From Chara braunii (lineage: Eukaryota; Streptophyta; Charophyceae; Charales; Characeae): a stretch of 20,151 nt of DNA. The position numbers were made by a program, and so were the translations under genes. Location: positions 1,162,637 to 1,182,787 of the forward strand of contig BFEA01000013.1 of assembly GCA_003427395.1 (NCBI GenBank). The letters run 5' to 3'. Below, piece by piece: positions 1 through 10,603 of the stretch. Below the pieces are notes generated by a model, which did no database searches, was not told the DNA's origin, and worked only from the letters and a program-made list of their open reading frames with translations. Each line of letters starts with the position of its first letter. The first letter of the stretch is position 1.

Positions 1-73
1 TTTGTGGGCTTGCATACTTGAGGATGATTGTTCATTTGCCTTCCAGTCCCATATTGCGTACAAATCGTTCAGT

Positions 74-145
74 TTCCACAGTAGCTCAGTAGGTTTGATA
101 GAAGATTGCATGGATGAGGTCGTGTGTTCAAAACTCACTTACTTA
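74..145 (+). repeat. tRNA-like sequence, possible SINE head or tRNA pseudogene
   Basis: An exact match to the Pol III A-box consensus (TRGYNNARNNGG) lies at 82-93, and a B-box-like GTTCAAAAC (consensus GWTCRANNC) lies at 126-134. The 33-bp spacing is typical of tRNA genes and tRNA-derived SINEs. A T-arm with one mismatch can be drawn around the B box. The D-arm and anticodon stems are poor, and the acceptor strands do not pair, so this is not a working tRNA. No clear A-tail follows nearby, so a SINE is only one reading. A diverged tRNA pseudogene is the alternative. Confidence 0.35.
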
Positions 146-190
146 GTGGGAGGCAGGACCAAGAGACCTACACACCGCCCATAGACTCAT

Positions 191-479
191 GAACGGTTGA
201 TGAGAGTGAGACTTAGTACAGACTGTGGTCGGTGTTGGTAGGTTTCTTGGGGCAAGATTAGAGTAGGGGCACCCGTTGCTAGTTGGAGATTTGGGGGGGT
301 CAGCTACTAGGCACAGGAGGGGTTAGGATGAGGGCTCCCCTTAGGACAGCTCGCCCGTGGAACAGGAACGGTTGATGAGAGCGAGACTTAGTACGATCCA
401 CCGTCGATGTATGTCTGAACTAGGACCCTCCAGACCGCCCATGGAACAAGGAACAATTGGTGAGAGTGAGACTTGGTAC
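191..479 (+). repeat. Three-copy spaced 29-bp direct repeat
   Basis: A 29-bp sequence beginning GAACGGTTGATGAGAG and ending in ACTTAGTAC occurs at 191-219, 366-394 and 451-479. Copy 2 differs by one base and copy 3 by a few. Copies 2 and 3 are preceded by a similar CGCCC[AG]TGGAAC leader, and copy 1 by a related CGCCCATAGAC. Copies 1 and 3 are followed by a shared [GC]TGGTAGG-type stretch. Spacing is 175 and then 85 bp, so this is a degenerate long-unit tandem or a duplicated block. No coding function is apparent. Confidence 0.75.
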
Positions 480-540
480 ACTCTATGGCCGGTGCTGGTA
501 GGGCTCTTGTCTCGGTGGGGCTTTCCACAGGATTGGTTGG

Positions 541-1000
541 GTTGCCTGCCTCCTATGTTCGGTTCACTATCAACAAAAAACATGTAGCAATGACAACAAT
601 GTGCACAACGAACAACCTAATAACAAACAACAGTAACAACAGCTGTGTGCACAACGATAGGAATGCAAAATAGGTCCACCTATGGGATCTGTAGTGAAAC
701 GTCTGTACCTAGCACCTGATGTACCTGGGCGAGAAGGCTCGCACAAATATCCTTCGATCAGGGCTGAGTGGGGTGTGTATGGGGCTCAGCTTAGCTCGGG
801 TACCTACAACCACAATTCGGTCAGGTCCCCCCCAAGGCTGGAGGGTGACGATCCTGAGTGGTAGACACTGAGGTAGGATAGTGGGAGTAGGAGTGCGCCG
901 GGAGAAATTACGAAAGAGGTAGGTTGGGAGGGAGTCCTATATACCACATGGCCAAGTGTCAAAGGTGACTCTCATATATCTGTAATCCAGCCTCTACAAC
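541..1000. other. Non-coding stretch with CAA-rich segment
   Basis: About 565-660 is rich in AAC/CAA steps (AACAACAATGTGCACAACG and similar), in which GTGCACAACG occurs twice. The rest shows no supportable gene. The short open frames here have no recognisable domains. Confidence 0.5.
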
Positions 1001-3540
1001 AACCTGGGCTTTTTTGAAAAAAAAAAAAAAAAGGAATTTGAAGTCAGCGGGGAGGTGCGTTCTGACCAAGACGAGAAACAACGCGGTCGAGGCCAGCAAG
1101 GAGAAGGTCAAACGTGGCCATTGAGGAGTGCCAGGTACACGCAGAGGAAGGAGAGAGTAGTGGCGGATAGGAATGCAGGCGCAAGGGGAGGAAAAGGCTA
1201 TGGCACAACTGTTTCTTCACAAAACAGAGTGAGAGGAGGGTCGTTCTCGGGGTTTTAGGCCAAGGTGACTCCGAAATTAAGGTCGGATCGGACAAAGAGT
1301 TAGTAAAGAGAGAGCGAAGAGGAGAAAGATCCGCGTGGGAGATGGTGGAAACAGATATTGCGAGATGCAAGAGGTGAGTATCTCACTCGTTTCTTTACAA
1401 AATCGGACGGGGGAAATTGCTAAGTTGGGGTTTCGGGAGCGGGCGAGTTCAATGGAGATGGCGGATTCGGGATTTAGTGGTTAGTTTTGGTGCAGAGGAG
1501 ATATGGGGGGGACAGTGTTAAGAGACTTACGTGCTCGAAGGGGAAGGCGATAGCAAGGGCTGGTCCCCGTATATATTCGGGTTTTGCTGCAGGGTTCACT
1601 CAGACTTGCTCATCCTCTCGATGAGATTACCAACTCCCTATCTCTGCGTGCACGGCTCGGAAGGCGATATGTGTTTTCATGTACAAGCAGGAGAAGGGTG
1701 AGCTTATATGGATTGCCTTAATTGCGGTGCGCGTATTACCTGATCCCGGTGTGGTGATTCGGTTAGCCGTTGTCGAAATCCGCTACAAACACAGAGTTGT
1801 TTGTATTCTGCGTTGTGAACCCGGCTCGGTTTTGTCACGATGGTCGCGCCTCCACCATGGTGCTCGGCTGATCGAGGAAGGGATCGTGGTTCGTCGCAAC
1901 TGTCCTTCGTCGGAATACGTGATCCCCATCTGGAATGACCGGACTCGGTTGTATTGACGACCAGATGCGTCCTGACGTCGAGCGTAGTCGGTGTATACGC
2001 ACACATACTGCAAGGGGGTAAAGAGGAGAGTTTGAGAGGATCGACCTTTTACTTACTCGTGGAGTCACTTTTTTATATTTGTAGGCTGCAAGGCTACTAT
2101 TGGGGAAGCTTGTCATGACAAGGCGCAGCGACGACTGGCAAATTGAGACGTTGCAATGGATTTGGGTCTAGAAAAGTTGTTGTTTGGTGATTTTAGGAGG
2201 TTGGGGTCACCCCCTATTAGGAGCTAGATTGCCAACTTACTCCAGATTGCCCGCCTGTTGCTGAGTCAAATCGCTACATTGAACAGGCTACTAATACTAT
2301 AATGGAAACTGATTTCGAATTGTTGCGATCCCTGACGGGACCCATTGTTACTCATGACTGTGTGAGGTATTACTAAGTCATAAATTTGTAGCTACATTAC
2401 ACGTGCTGGTTGTGGCCAATTGTTGGTCTGAGACGATTGCGGCGGTTATCATTGTAGGAGTTGCGGAGTATTTCGAAGCTTTGTTATGATGGATTACTGA
2501 TTGTTGACTTACAAACTACTACCGAATGGTTGCATGCTACTGATATGCTTCAAGAGACTTTTGCTGCTCGTGAATAAGAACCACAACCTTTTCCTCCAAG
2601 ATTGCTGCCTTTTCAGTGGAAGTGTGGTTGAGGATTCTAACGACAATCGACTATTACCCTGGATGCTCAAGGCGAGTACCAGTGTGAAGCGAGGGTTACT
2701 GATGTGGCAGGAAGACTGCTGCTGATGCTGTTTCTTCGGTGTGTTAGTGGTTCCCTCTGTTCGAAAGGGTGTCGTGTCGCCTCCATCAACGACAAACTGG
2801 TGATTGCATGCATTAACGCTCGGTGGACTATCATAGTCCACATTCGTAGCAGCAGTTTGCCCGGAAGAGGTGGTATGGCGATTTAGGGAGAAATCAAACT
2901 TTTTTCAGAGATTATTGTTGCGGTTTTGGGGCTAGTTAGCGGATTATCTTTCAACGTCTGCGACCATGTTCTTGTTGCATTCTGGCCGCCATTGCGGGGC
3001 CCTCATCCGCATCAAGACAACAAGGCCCTATCCCGTGAGTTAAGTCAGTCCCTTCCTTGTATCTTGAGAGTTTGAAACCTCTTATACTCCCTTTCTTACT
3101 CTAAGTCAAGTCTGCAGTTACGAGAGGAAGGTGGCAGACGGGATTGCAACCTGTAGGACCGCATTAAGACTCTGTGGGGAGTCTGCCCATCGATTGCGAG
3201 AGCTCTGTCAAAACTCAGGAGGAGTTATGGAGGCAGAGAATTGAGAGGTAAAGCTTCATCTTCCTTCTATAAACCCAATTATAACCCCTATTAGTACGTC
3301 TTGCTATGGTTTGACGGAGTATATTGCATGCATCCCATATTGACATTGAGTTTGACTTTCTGGACACAAATCAGACTCAAGTAAAGGAATGCATGTGCAA
3401 TCTCAAATTTCACTTTTGTTGTTTGCCTGAAATCAGATTGTAAAAAGGGTTTGCATCTAGGGGAAAGGCGGGAGGAAGGGGGTTTTGCGTGCGTTTGACC
3501 GGGTCAACCAAAGGTTGGGCATTGTACTAAGTTTGACGGC
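1000..3540. other. Non-coding stretch, no recognised gene
   Basis: There is an A16 run at 1017-1032 and a 6-bp hairpin (CTCATC/GATGAG, 5-base loop) at 1609-1625. Open frames do not exceed about 110 codons on either strand and show no recognisable domain or codon pattern. I see nothing that identifies a gene, RNA or element. An old, unrecognised repeat remains possible. Confidence 0.5.
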
Positions 3541-3584
3541 TCAGTGCTATGTTTATTTTCGATTGCTTGGAGGACCAGACATGT

Positions 3585-3951
3585 TTCCATAAGTTTGGAT
3601 GGTCTGGTTGCTCTGACTTGTGAGGGCTGCATGTGTTTGTTTTTCAGGGACCAAGCAGGTTTACATAAGTTTGGATGGCTTGGTTGCCTTGTTTTATTTG
3701 GGGTTTCTGATGTTTATTCACTTCTGAAAGGAGGAGTTGAGCACTTGTTCCATAAGTTTGGATGACTCTAACTTCTTCTTGTTTATTCTGAGGGAGGACC
3801 AGGTGAAGGACTAGACATGGTTCCATAAGTTTGGATGGTCTGGTCTGGAGCCACGTACATGTTGTAACCAAAAGGGTAAATTTTGTCTATACTTTCATAC
3901 TCTTTAAATTACGAACAAGCTAGTCAGACATTGTTCCAAAGGTTTGGATGG
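3585..3951 (+). repeat. Imperfect long-period tandem repeat, five copies
   Basis: The core TTCCATAAGTTTGGATGG recurs at 3585-3602, 3661-3678 (one change), 3748-3764, 3821-3838 and 3934-3951 (diverged). Periods are 76, 87, 73 and 113 bp. Between cores there is a looser shared stretch of the form GTTTATT...GGACCAG. This is a degenerate satellite-like array with indels between units. Short open frames crossing it are not supported as genes. Confidence 0.8.
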
Positions 3952-4049
3952 TTTGATTATAGCTTATCACAAATCGAAGAGAGTATCAATTAAGAGTAAA
4001 TTGGTGGTAAGAAGGGGCAGGTTGAACCTTGTTTCTAAGTTGAAAGGTT

Positions 4050-4141
4050 CAGCGTGGTGTAATGCGTGGTTGTGTTGTGTTGTTTTGTTTTGTTTTGAGT
4101 GTGTTTTTAATTGTATGTTTTCAGCATGGTGTAATGCGTGG
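4050..4141 (+). repeat. 20-bp direct repeat, two copies flanking a TTTTG-rich spacer
   Basis: CAGCGTGGTGTAATGCGTGG at 4050-4069 recurs with one change at 4122-4141. The 52-bp spacer is T/G-rich (repeated TGTTTTG). The second copy ends about 70 bp left of the LTR-like block at 4210. This is a simple local duplication with no coding content. Confidence 0.7.
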
Positions 4142-4209
4142 TGAGTGGGATGTGTCCTAGTCGACTGACGACGAGTCGCACTTGGGACTTCAACCCCCCA
4201 ATGCATCGG

Positions 4210-5504
4210 TGTCGAGCGCATCGGCTCCCGTCTTTTCTTTGCAAAAGGCAAGAGCCCTCCCGAATGTGTCACGTAGGATTATAAGCAATATCAAGATCAA
4301 GGAGACAACTCGGGGACGACGCATAGTTAACACCGCGAACCGCTGAGACGGGCGAGGTCGCGTCGTCCCTTCGCCATTCTAGCTAGGTGCGCCAATTGTA
4401 CATCCCACGGTCCCCTACGACAGGATGGGTTCTCGCGGGGCACAACTTGCTTTCCTTCCCTAAGGGGTTGTCACCACCCTTAGTGGCGTATCCCTACCGA
4501 GCTACTAACCCACATGCGAAAGCTTTTAAATGCAGTCGCAGAGGTAGGTCAGCCGAGGGCGTTTGCTCGCTCGTTGTAGTATAGGTACGCATGGTTAAAA
4601 CGCCTTGAACCCGGACATCGTCCGTTCCTTAGGGCGCTGATCTCCTAAGTACGAAGTGTACGCCGGTCGATTAGGACGGTCTCAACCAAGCGTGAAACCC
4701 CCTACTCAATCCTAGTCCCTTCAGACACTAATCAAAAGAAAGCTACGACAACCACACATGGTTACCTCGAAAAGAGTCGACCGTAGTCGACAGGAATATA
4801 CCCAGTCTAAAATGATAACTGAAGGAATCTTGATTATCATTAGATACATCCAATAACACAAGAATAAGATAAAATTTGACCACCCCAGGTCGAACTTCAC
4901 AAAACAATCATACAATCGCCAACGAGGATTTGGCTACCGACAATAATGCAGCCGATAAGGTAATCGGATGCCTTAGTTGTGACTTGATGAGACGCGTTGC
5001 CAAAGGCAATCATTTCACCCTACCGCCGACTTAAGATTAGGCACGCACACTTGTCTCCATGCAGTGTTGCGTGTCTCACCCTTTAGGAAGTGGTCTGGGG
5101 TACTCCTCCTCGCCCGAGCACAAAGCTCGGATCTCAAAAGTCAAGTCGTCTCCACCGAATCGACAAAGTACCCCCTCATAAAACGGTCCACTCTGGGTCG
5201 ATAACGGGGTTGGCTCCTGAAGCAACGAGCCCCGGCCTCAGATGCTTCCTAGAGATAGAGGATGTGTCCACTGCAAGTAGCTTTCAGTTATTCGTTCCGG
5301 GTAGCTTGGACAAAAAGAAATCAAAGGAGAAAAAGAACGAGAATCATTTGTTCGGGTATAGACAGATGAGGTCATTCGGGATAGAACAGGTCAGTCCTCG
5401 GGAAAAGCTAAGTCCTTTTGACCTCACTTACTTTATTTCAATCGCATTCATTTTACGACGCGCACTGAATTAATCTTTTTCAAAACAACAAGTCATTTTT
5501 GACA
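4210..5504 (+). mobile_element. LTR-like block, probably solo or truncated
   Basis: The block begins TGTCGAGCGCATCGG and can be ended at TTTTTGACA (5504), giving TGTC...GACA inverted termini. Its first ~400 bp align with the 3' LTR of the retrotransposon at 12479 read on the opposite strand. Shared landmarks, in order, are the start (TGTC[AG]AGCGCATCGG), GTGCGCCA, ACGACAGGAT versus ATGACAGGAT, CCGAGCTAC, CGAAAGCT, TCGCAGAGGT, CAGCCGAG and GGTACGC. The two are therefore diverged LTRs of related elements in inverted orientation. No polypurine tract precedes 4210, no primer-binding site or gag follows 5504, and I could not find a target-site duplication. The left end is well supported by homology. 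The right end rests only on the GACA terminus. Confidence 0.55.
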
Positions 5505-6540
5505 TGCAGACAGGTGAAAAGTAAAAAGAAAACGATCCTTTTCCTTTTCTCCAATAGGCAAAATCAATCTCCCTGTTCAAGCATCTCTTTTACCTACCTG
5601 CACACCAATTTGAAGCAAACAAGTTTGGAAAAACAAGCAAAACCTATACCCAAGGTCATCCATTTCCATTCACATGCATGACTCGCACAACTTTCCTCTG
5701 CCTTTTCTTTCGAACATTCAAAATGAAGAGGGTCAAGCAAAGTGTAGGTTCACACAGGTGTGAAGAGATGTCTGAGTTAATCAATCGACTGGCCGTGAGT
5801 GAAGTTTGATCCGGCCCACTCAAGAAAGCCTCAGGATAATTCCAATCAAAAGAAAATGACCGCCGTAGAATATGAAAATATGCGGTTTACAACTCCACAA
5901 GTTGTGGCCTCTCTCCTGAATCATGGTCCACGTCCTCTCTCAAGTACTCAAATAAGCAAGAGTCGGGTTCATTGAGAGAACTCCAGTGGAATAACCCTCC
6001 AGCAAGAATAAATCCCACATGATTCCAATGTTTCGGACAGTCCTAACGCAGTCCCATTGCACCACAACCTCCCAGACTGTCCCAACGCCATACCAACTTC
6101 ACTACGTCCTTTAAGGATCCTTCCCAACCAATCGCAAGTCCATGCCGCCTCAAATCACCCTGTCCACTTACAATAGTCATGTCATCATGCCAGTCCCGAT
6201 CTCAAAATCAATCCCACCTGGTCACAAAATGGGCAGATGGTCCCAAATGATCCCAATGCAGTCCCATACCATTGCTCGCAACATTAGATGGTCCAGAACT
6301 CAAAACCGCTCACACCGCGCACTGCAAAAAAAATAAAGGTGGCCCTGGCTCAAAACTACATGTGCCGCGTGCCCAATAATCACTGTCGTGTGCACTCACT
6401 TTGCACTTTCTTCATGCTGTCGGCCCACACACCACTGCCGCACAATCCCAAATGTGCACCAGTGCCAGCCTAACCTCCATGTCACATTGGAATCCACCAT
6501 AACCGCTACGCACCACATAAAATAAAAATGTAACTACCGC
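5505..6540. other. Non-coding stretch, pyrimidine-rich
   Basis: This is A/C-rich sequence with loosely recurring TCCCAATGCAGTCCCAT-like phrases between about 6010 and 6270, suggesting a very old degenerate repeat. The longest open frames are about 60 codons and look accidental. No RNA gene or element termini were recognised. Confidence 0.45.
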
Positions 6541-6556
6541 TCGCCGCACCGTAAAT

Positions 6557-6830
6557 TCGGCAGCATTACTGCCCTGCTGAATACGTTGTCGTTGCCATGC
6601 CGTCGAACGGGCAGCACTTCCCCCTTTAAAAAAATTGTCGCCAAGTCAAAATTTCGGCAGCGTAACCCCACTGGATACACTGCCGTTGCCTTGCCGCTCA
6701 TCGAACAGCACCTCCCCACACTCACATTAAAAAAGACATCGGTGGCGCACGGCAAATCCGACAGCACCTTCCCTTAGGAAGGTCTTGACGCCGTGGCAGC
6801 AGCATAACCCCTCTAAAATAGGTGTCGCTT
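6557..6830 (+). repeat. Degenerate ~50-bp minisatellite at the start of unit A
   Basis: Six imperfect copies of a GGCAGCAC[CT]TCCCC-type core begin near 6557, 6609, 6655, 6703, 6759 and 6796. They are separated by short A-runs and TTGNCGCC/TGCCGTTGCC-like linkers. Periods are 37-56 bp. The same array type opens unit B. Confidence 0.6.
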
Positions 6831-7107
6831 GCCACACCGTCCGTCCCTAACGCAGCCTTACCGCTGCAGCACCTGCACAAGGGCGGGGCAGAGAGCCTCC
6901 AACCCTTGGCTATGGCTGCCTCTCTTCTCCTCCTCCAGCAGCGTCTCCCCTCATCCTGCAGACCTGCACTTCCCCCACCAGCAGCACGTCCCCTCGACAA
7001 CAACATGAAGAAGCCAGCCAACATTCATTCAAGTGAATGGCCCAGCAGCGCTGCCACAAGTGTGAGGCTGCTGGATGGAGTATTGGCTTTTATAGCCAGC
7101 TGAGGAC

Positions 7108-7283
7108 TGTGGGCAGCTGCCTAGCCCACAATCCAAAAAATGGAGTCCAGCCAGGCCCTTGACATGAGCCGTGATGAAGGGCCAGGAATCTTGATATTCC
7201 CCTATGGGAACCAAGGTCTGCCAATTCCAGAAGCATCTGGCCTTTTTCCTTGGCCCTGCAGCCTGTTCAAAAAACGAACAGGC
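7108..7283 (+). repeat. Hairpin group in unit A (three fold-backs)
   Basis: The perfect inverted repeats are TGTGGGC/GCCCACA (7108-7130), TTCCC/GGGAA (7197-7210) and GCCTGTTC/GAACAGGC (7261-7283). Each has a counterpart at the same place in unit B (9982-10004, 10070-10088 and 10170-10191). Stems are the same or extended, while loops differ in sequence or length. Confidence 0.7.
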
Positions 7284-7833
7284 GCAGTTATCCCTACACA
7301 TACACATACACGCATGTACCTAACCACGGTTGCGGCCACATTCGCGGCTGTTTCTCTTTTCATTTCCCTGTTTTTTTTTCTTTTTTTTTTTGCTTCTCTT
7401 TTCGGACAGCTTTTGGCTGATGCTCGTTTTGACCTTTGGGTACGTGTTGTGTTGCATTGCAGTATGTTTTTTTTTTTTTTTTTTTTTCTATTTTCCTAGG
7501 AGTGGCAATTGGTTTTCCAAAATGAGCAGCCTCCCCCAGGCCTAGTCATATCACAGAGCCGAACTATAGTCAAGCTCAACAGGGTCTTCTTTACCCTGAC
7601 GATTCTTCCAAGCCCATTCCCTTGCTAGGTCCTTGTACTTGGCACAACCAATTTGCTTGATACAAGCGCATAAGCAATCGGAAGAGCCAACAAAGGACCA
7701 GAAACACCGTCGCTATGAACGTTTGGCTGCTACAGGCCAGTTACCTCGTGGTGACTTCCCTGACCCTCTTATCTTAAAGTCCTGAAATGCCAAAGAGTCT
7801 ATAGGCGCCCGTTCCTGGGCGTTGGCAATGCCA

Positions 7834-7845
7834 GGTTCGAACGCC
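7834..7845 (+). promoter_or_regulatory. B-box-like motif
   Basis: GGTTCGAACGCC closely matches the Pol III B box. It sits beside small hairpins (TGGCAATGCCA just upstream; GCCCAAACGGGC at 7859-7870). No convincing A box lies at the usual distance, so activity is doubtful. Confidence 0.3.
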
Positions 7846-7920
7846 ACTCGTTGTTACAGCCCAAACGGGCACTTACCCAAATCGCAGGAGTAACAAAGGG
7901 TGGGGGGAAATGGCGTGGCA

Positions 7921-8180
7921 ATGCATATTTCCATGTTCCGACGGTAGATTCATTCAATTTTGCTCATCTTGTCGATGGAAGTAGCAGGAGCGCCAACCAC
8001 GAGATTGGAGACTTACCTGTTCGTCAGCGTGTTGTTCATCATCATGAAACCTGCAGACAGGTAAGTCCCCTACCCCACACACACACATGAGGAGTAGTGT
8101 TGGTTTCCATGTTCTAACTGTAGATTCCTTCAATTTTGCTCGTCCCATTGATGGCAGCAGCAGTTCGTCGAAGCGAACGG
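7921..8180 (+). repeat. Local duplication within unit A
   Basis: About 65 bp around TTTCCATGTTC...TAGATTC...TTCAATTTTGCTC occurs near 7928-7985 and again near 8102-8160. Between the copies lies an 11-bp perfect inverted repeat, GACTTACCTGT (8010-8020) and ACAGGTAAGTC (8057-8067), enclosing a smaller GTTCA/TGAA fold-back. The second copy leads into a GTTCG/CGAAC hairpin (8163-8178). Unit B has a single counterpart near 10566-10590, followed there by the candidate hammerhead ribozyme. Confidence 0.65.
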
Positions 8181-8500
8181 GTGCCTTAGTGACCACAAAC
8201 AAAAAGAAAACAAAGAAAATCTAAAAAGAAATAACGAATGTTAAAAATATAACTAAAGAAAATCTAAGGCGAATCTAAAACAATAAAACCTAAAGAAAAT
8301 CTAAAAAAAGAAAGGAGAAAAATTAAAACGAAAAGAAAAAAAAACTTACTACGGAAAACGACCGCCCATTAAAACGCGCACCATCGTCTGAACTGGGATT
8401 GAAAGCCCCAGTCAGATCTCGCATCACCATCTTGCGCTGCCAGAACTTAGTATTAGTTATATTTTTATTATTATTATTATTTTTTCCTTCTTTTTTCGTT

Positions 8501-8590
8501 GGCAGCAGCCAACGGTCACGTCATGTTCGTGGGGAACCCACGAACTGTTGAAATACAGACCTGAGTTCGATCCCTACTGGGATTGAAAAA
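8501..8590 (+). repeat. tRNA-like B-box segment of unit A
   Basis: The B-box-like GAGTTCGATCC lies at 8563-8573, followed shortly by a short A-run. Upstream is a GTTGGC...GCCAAC fold-back near 8499-8513. It occupies the same place as the better-preserved segment at 11095-11186 in unit B. It is probably a remnant of the same tRNA-derived sequence, now too diverged to fold. Confidence 0.35.
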
Positions 8591-8724
8591 CAATTTGGGC
8601 CATTTCTCGATTTATGCGTGCCATCCTTGCGCAATCCCATAGAATCCACGCGGCCTATCTCGGTCATGTGATCTTTGTGATCGCACGGTCGAGATGGACC
8701 GCGCCCAGATGCTCCTACTAAAAT

Positions 8725-8981
8725 GGAGCTAGCCCATTGTAGGGCATTTCAGACTTGATCCCGGTCTCTGTCGGGTGGCAATTCAATGCAATACCTACTG
8801 GGCTAGCTCCTATTACGAGAGCTAAAGCAACAGCCCTTCTATTTGAAGGGTTACGCCCAGTAGGCCACCCTCCTGCCTGTGGCCCAGCAGGCTCTGCCTG
8901 CTTATGGCCTAACAGGCCTTGCTTGCAGGCCCCTGTCCCGTCGGTTGGCTGCGTGACCGCGGCTTGATTGGTCACCCAACC
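8725..8981 (+). repeat. Long inverted repeats and hairpins of unit A
   Basis: There is a 12-bp perfect inverted repeat, GGAGCTAGCCCA (8725-8736) and TGGGCTAGCTCC (8799-8810). It is followed by CCCTTC/GAAGGG with loop TATTT (8834-8850), and then near 8942-8981 by GGTTG...GTGACC paired with GGTCAC...CAACC. Unit B has counterparts at 11328-11413, 11437-11453 and about 11638-11680, with changed loops and wobble-compatible changes. Confidence 0.7.
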
Positions 8982-9357
8982 AGGTAGGCCTCGGCATCAG
9001 CATGTCGGTCCCCTGGCTCGGAGTCAAACCCTGCGGTCCAAAAAAAAAAAAAAAAAAGCTTCCTATTCCTCACGAGCCGCGGCCCAGGCTCTGAATCGTG
9101 CGACTGATATTATTTTAGGTAGAATAGGTTTAGCTTTGGCATTCCCATGTCCGCACGCTTCTACGGCCTCGACAAAAGCGAAACACTGCCAGTTACTTCC
9201 GTTACTCTCGGATGCCACAAGCGTCCGGACTATACCTCGAAAACTTTTAGTCTCCGAGTCATAGGTCAGGTCTGGATAAACTTTTGACAAACATCAGTCT
9301 CATCAAGTCCTTCAATTCAACGAAAATTCGGACAGTGTCCGACGTTTAAAATCCCCG

Positions 9358-9383
9358 GCAAATACCCTTGTCAGGGTATTTGC
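9358..9383 (+). repeat. 11-bp perfect hairpin ending unit A
   Basis: GCAAATACCCT, loop TGTC, then AGGGTATTTGC. The same hairpin with one changed outer pair ends unit B at 12098-12123. It could act as a terminator-like or processing structure if transcribed, but no run of T follows it. Confidence 0.75.
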
Positions 9384-9981
9384 CCCGACGGCATTCCCGG
9401 ACCCCATTGAACGACGTCCCCGTCGTTCACCATCAAAAAAAGAAACATGGCGTGAAATGGGCAGCACAACCCCACCGAAAGCTCTGCCGCCATTGTACCA
9501 AAAAAAACGGCAGCACTACCCCATTGACAGTGCTGCTACCGCCGTGCCAAAAAAAAAAGGATAGCACCTTTCCCTCAAAATATTGACGGCACGCTGAACA
9601 TTTCGGCAACATGGCCGCCGAATCAGCAAATTGACAGCACTTTCCTCTCATGTCCACAACACCTCCGACATCACGGGCGGCACTTCCGCTCACACTGCCA
9701 CTTTCCACACGATCGGACCCTGACGCAGTGTGCCGGCCGCAACACCAACGCAGGGGTGGGGCAGTGAGCGCCCAACCTTCGGCTATGGCCTCTGCTCTCT
9801 CTCTCCATCTTTTTGCAGACCTCCACTCTCCTCTCCAGCAGCACTTCCTCTCCCTCGTCTCCGGCAGCAACCCCCCGCAATAGCAGCCAACCATTATTCA
9901 CTCAAGTGAATGGCCCAGCAGCACTGCCACAAGTGTGTGGCTGCTGGGTGGAATGCTGACTCTTATAGCCAGCTAGAAGCA

Positions 9982-10494
9982 TGTGGGCAGCTGCTTTGCC
10001 CACAGCCAGGCAAATTCGTCAGTGCTCCTGGCCCTTGATCTAATCAACGACCAGGAGCTCAGTGCCTTGGGTTTCCCCTAGGGAAACCAAGGTCATCCAT
10101 TCCCGGAAGCACGTGGTCTTCTCCACAGGCTACCTGCTCCGGGAAATGGCTGTGCCCAGCCAGACTGCAGCCTGTTCAAAAACGAACAGGCACAGTTTTA
10201 TCACCACCTAGAACCCTCTACCCCCCTGCACCTATCCCATGACAGCGGCCACATATGTGGCCATTACTTTTCTTCAATTCCTCCCCCTTTTTTTTTCCTG
10301 TCCCTCGTTTCTCAGGAAGGGGCAGCTCATTTTTCAAAACGAGCTGCCTCCCTTTCTTCTAAGTCATTTCGCAGAGTCTAACCGGAGGCATGCTCAGCAG
10401 GGTCTTCTTTCCTTGCAATTCGCGCCCAAACCTAAGTGCCAATGGAGCCTAGTTCAGGCGACGGTTTGCAGCCCGTTTTCCAAACAAAACGGGC
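9982..10494 (+). repeat. Hairpin cluster in unit B
   Basis: There are five perfect or nearly perfect fold-backs in about 500 bp: TGTGGGCA/TGCCCACA (9982-10004); GGTTTCCC/GGGAAACC (10070-10088), extended by CCTTGG/CCAAGG with one bulged base; GCCTGTTC/GAACAGGC (10170-10191); GGCAGCTC/GAGCTGCC (10321-10348); and GCCCGTTTT/AAAACGGGC (10471-10494). This density of 8-12 bp stems is far above what random sequence would give. Confidence 0.75.
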
Positions 10495-10603
10495 ACGGAC
10501 TTCAGCCCATTAGGCAATAAAACAAAATAAAAAATGGGCGGTGTATTTTCTCCTGCCCTCGTGACATGTTTATTCGATTTTGCTCATCCTACACACTCAC
10601 ACT

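Larger units (their letters stand above)
6550..9395 (+). repeat. Unit A of a 2.7-2.9 kb tandem non-coding repeat
   Basis: This unit matches unit B (about 9400-12130) in order along its length. Anchor offsets between the two are 2873 bp at AAGTGAATGGCCCAGCAGC (7031 versus 9904), 2603 bp at CTCGATTTATGCG (8606 versus 11209), 2694 bp at CTTCCTATTCCTCACG (9059 versus 11753) and 2740 bp at AATACCCTTGTCAGGG (9361 versus 12101). The changing offset shows indels. The best-kept part is 9059-9392. Unit A has T-runs near 7370-7390 and 7466-7488, a (TTA)n tract near 8460-8480 and A18 at 9040-9057. No protein frame is supportable; phenylalanine-rich frames near 7330-7545 come from T-runs. The orientation given is arbitrary. 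Confidence 0.8.

Noticed and set aside
82-150. A functional tRNA gene
   Set aside because: The A and B boxes are present, but the acceptor, D and anticodon stems do not form.
1704-2116. Overlapping ~90-100-codon minus-strand frames as coding
   Set aside because: Several overlapping frames of similar length with no recognisable motif point to a GC-richer stretch rather than a gene.
2509-2841. 110-codon minus-strand frame as a hypothetical gene
   Set aside because: No domain, no codon signal and no neighbouring exon evidence; this length is expected by chance in a 20-kb window.
3585-3951. CRISPR-like spaced repeats
   Set aside because: Spacing is irregular (73-113 bp), spacers share sequence with each other, and the context is eukaryotic repeat DNA.
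4210-5504. A complete LTR retrotransposon starting at this LTR
   Set aside because: No primer-binding site, gag or pol sequence follows on the plus strand before the unrelated repeat units.
7330-7545. Phenylalanine-rich 71-119-codon frames that look like membrane proteins
   Set aside because: They are translations of T-runs (7365-7392 and 7466-7488) and have no counterpart frame in unit B.
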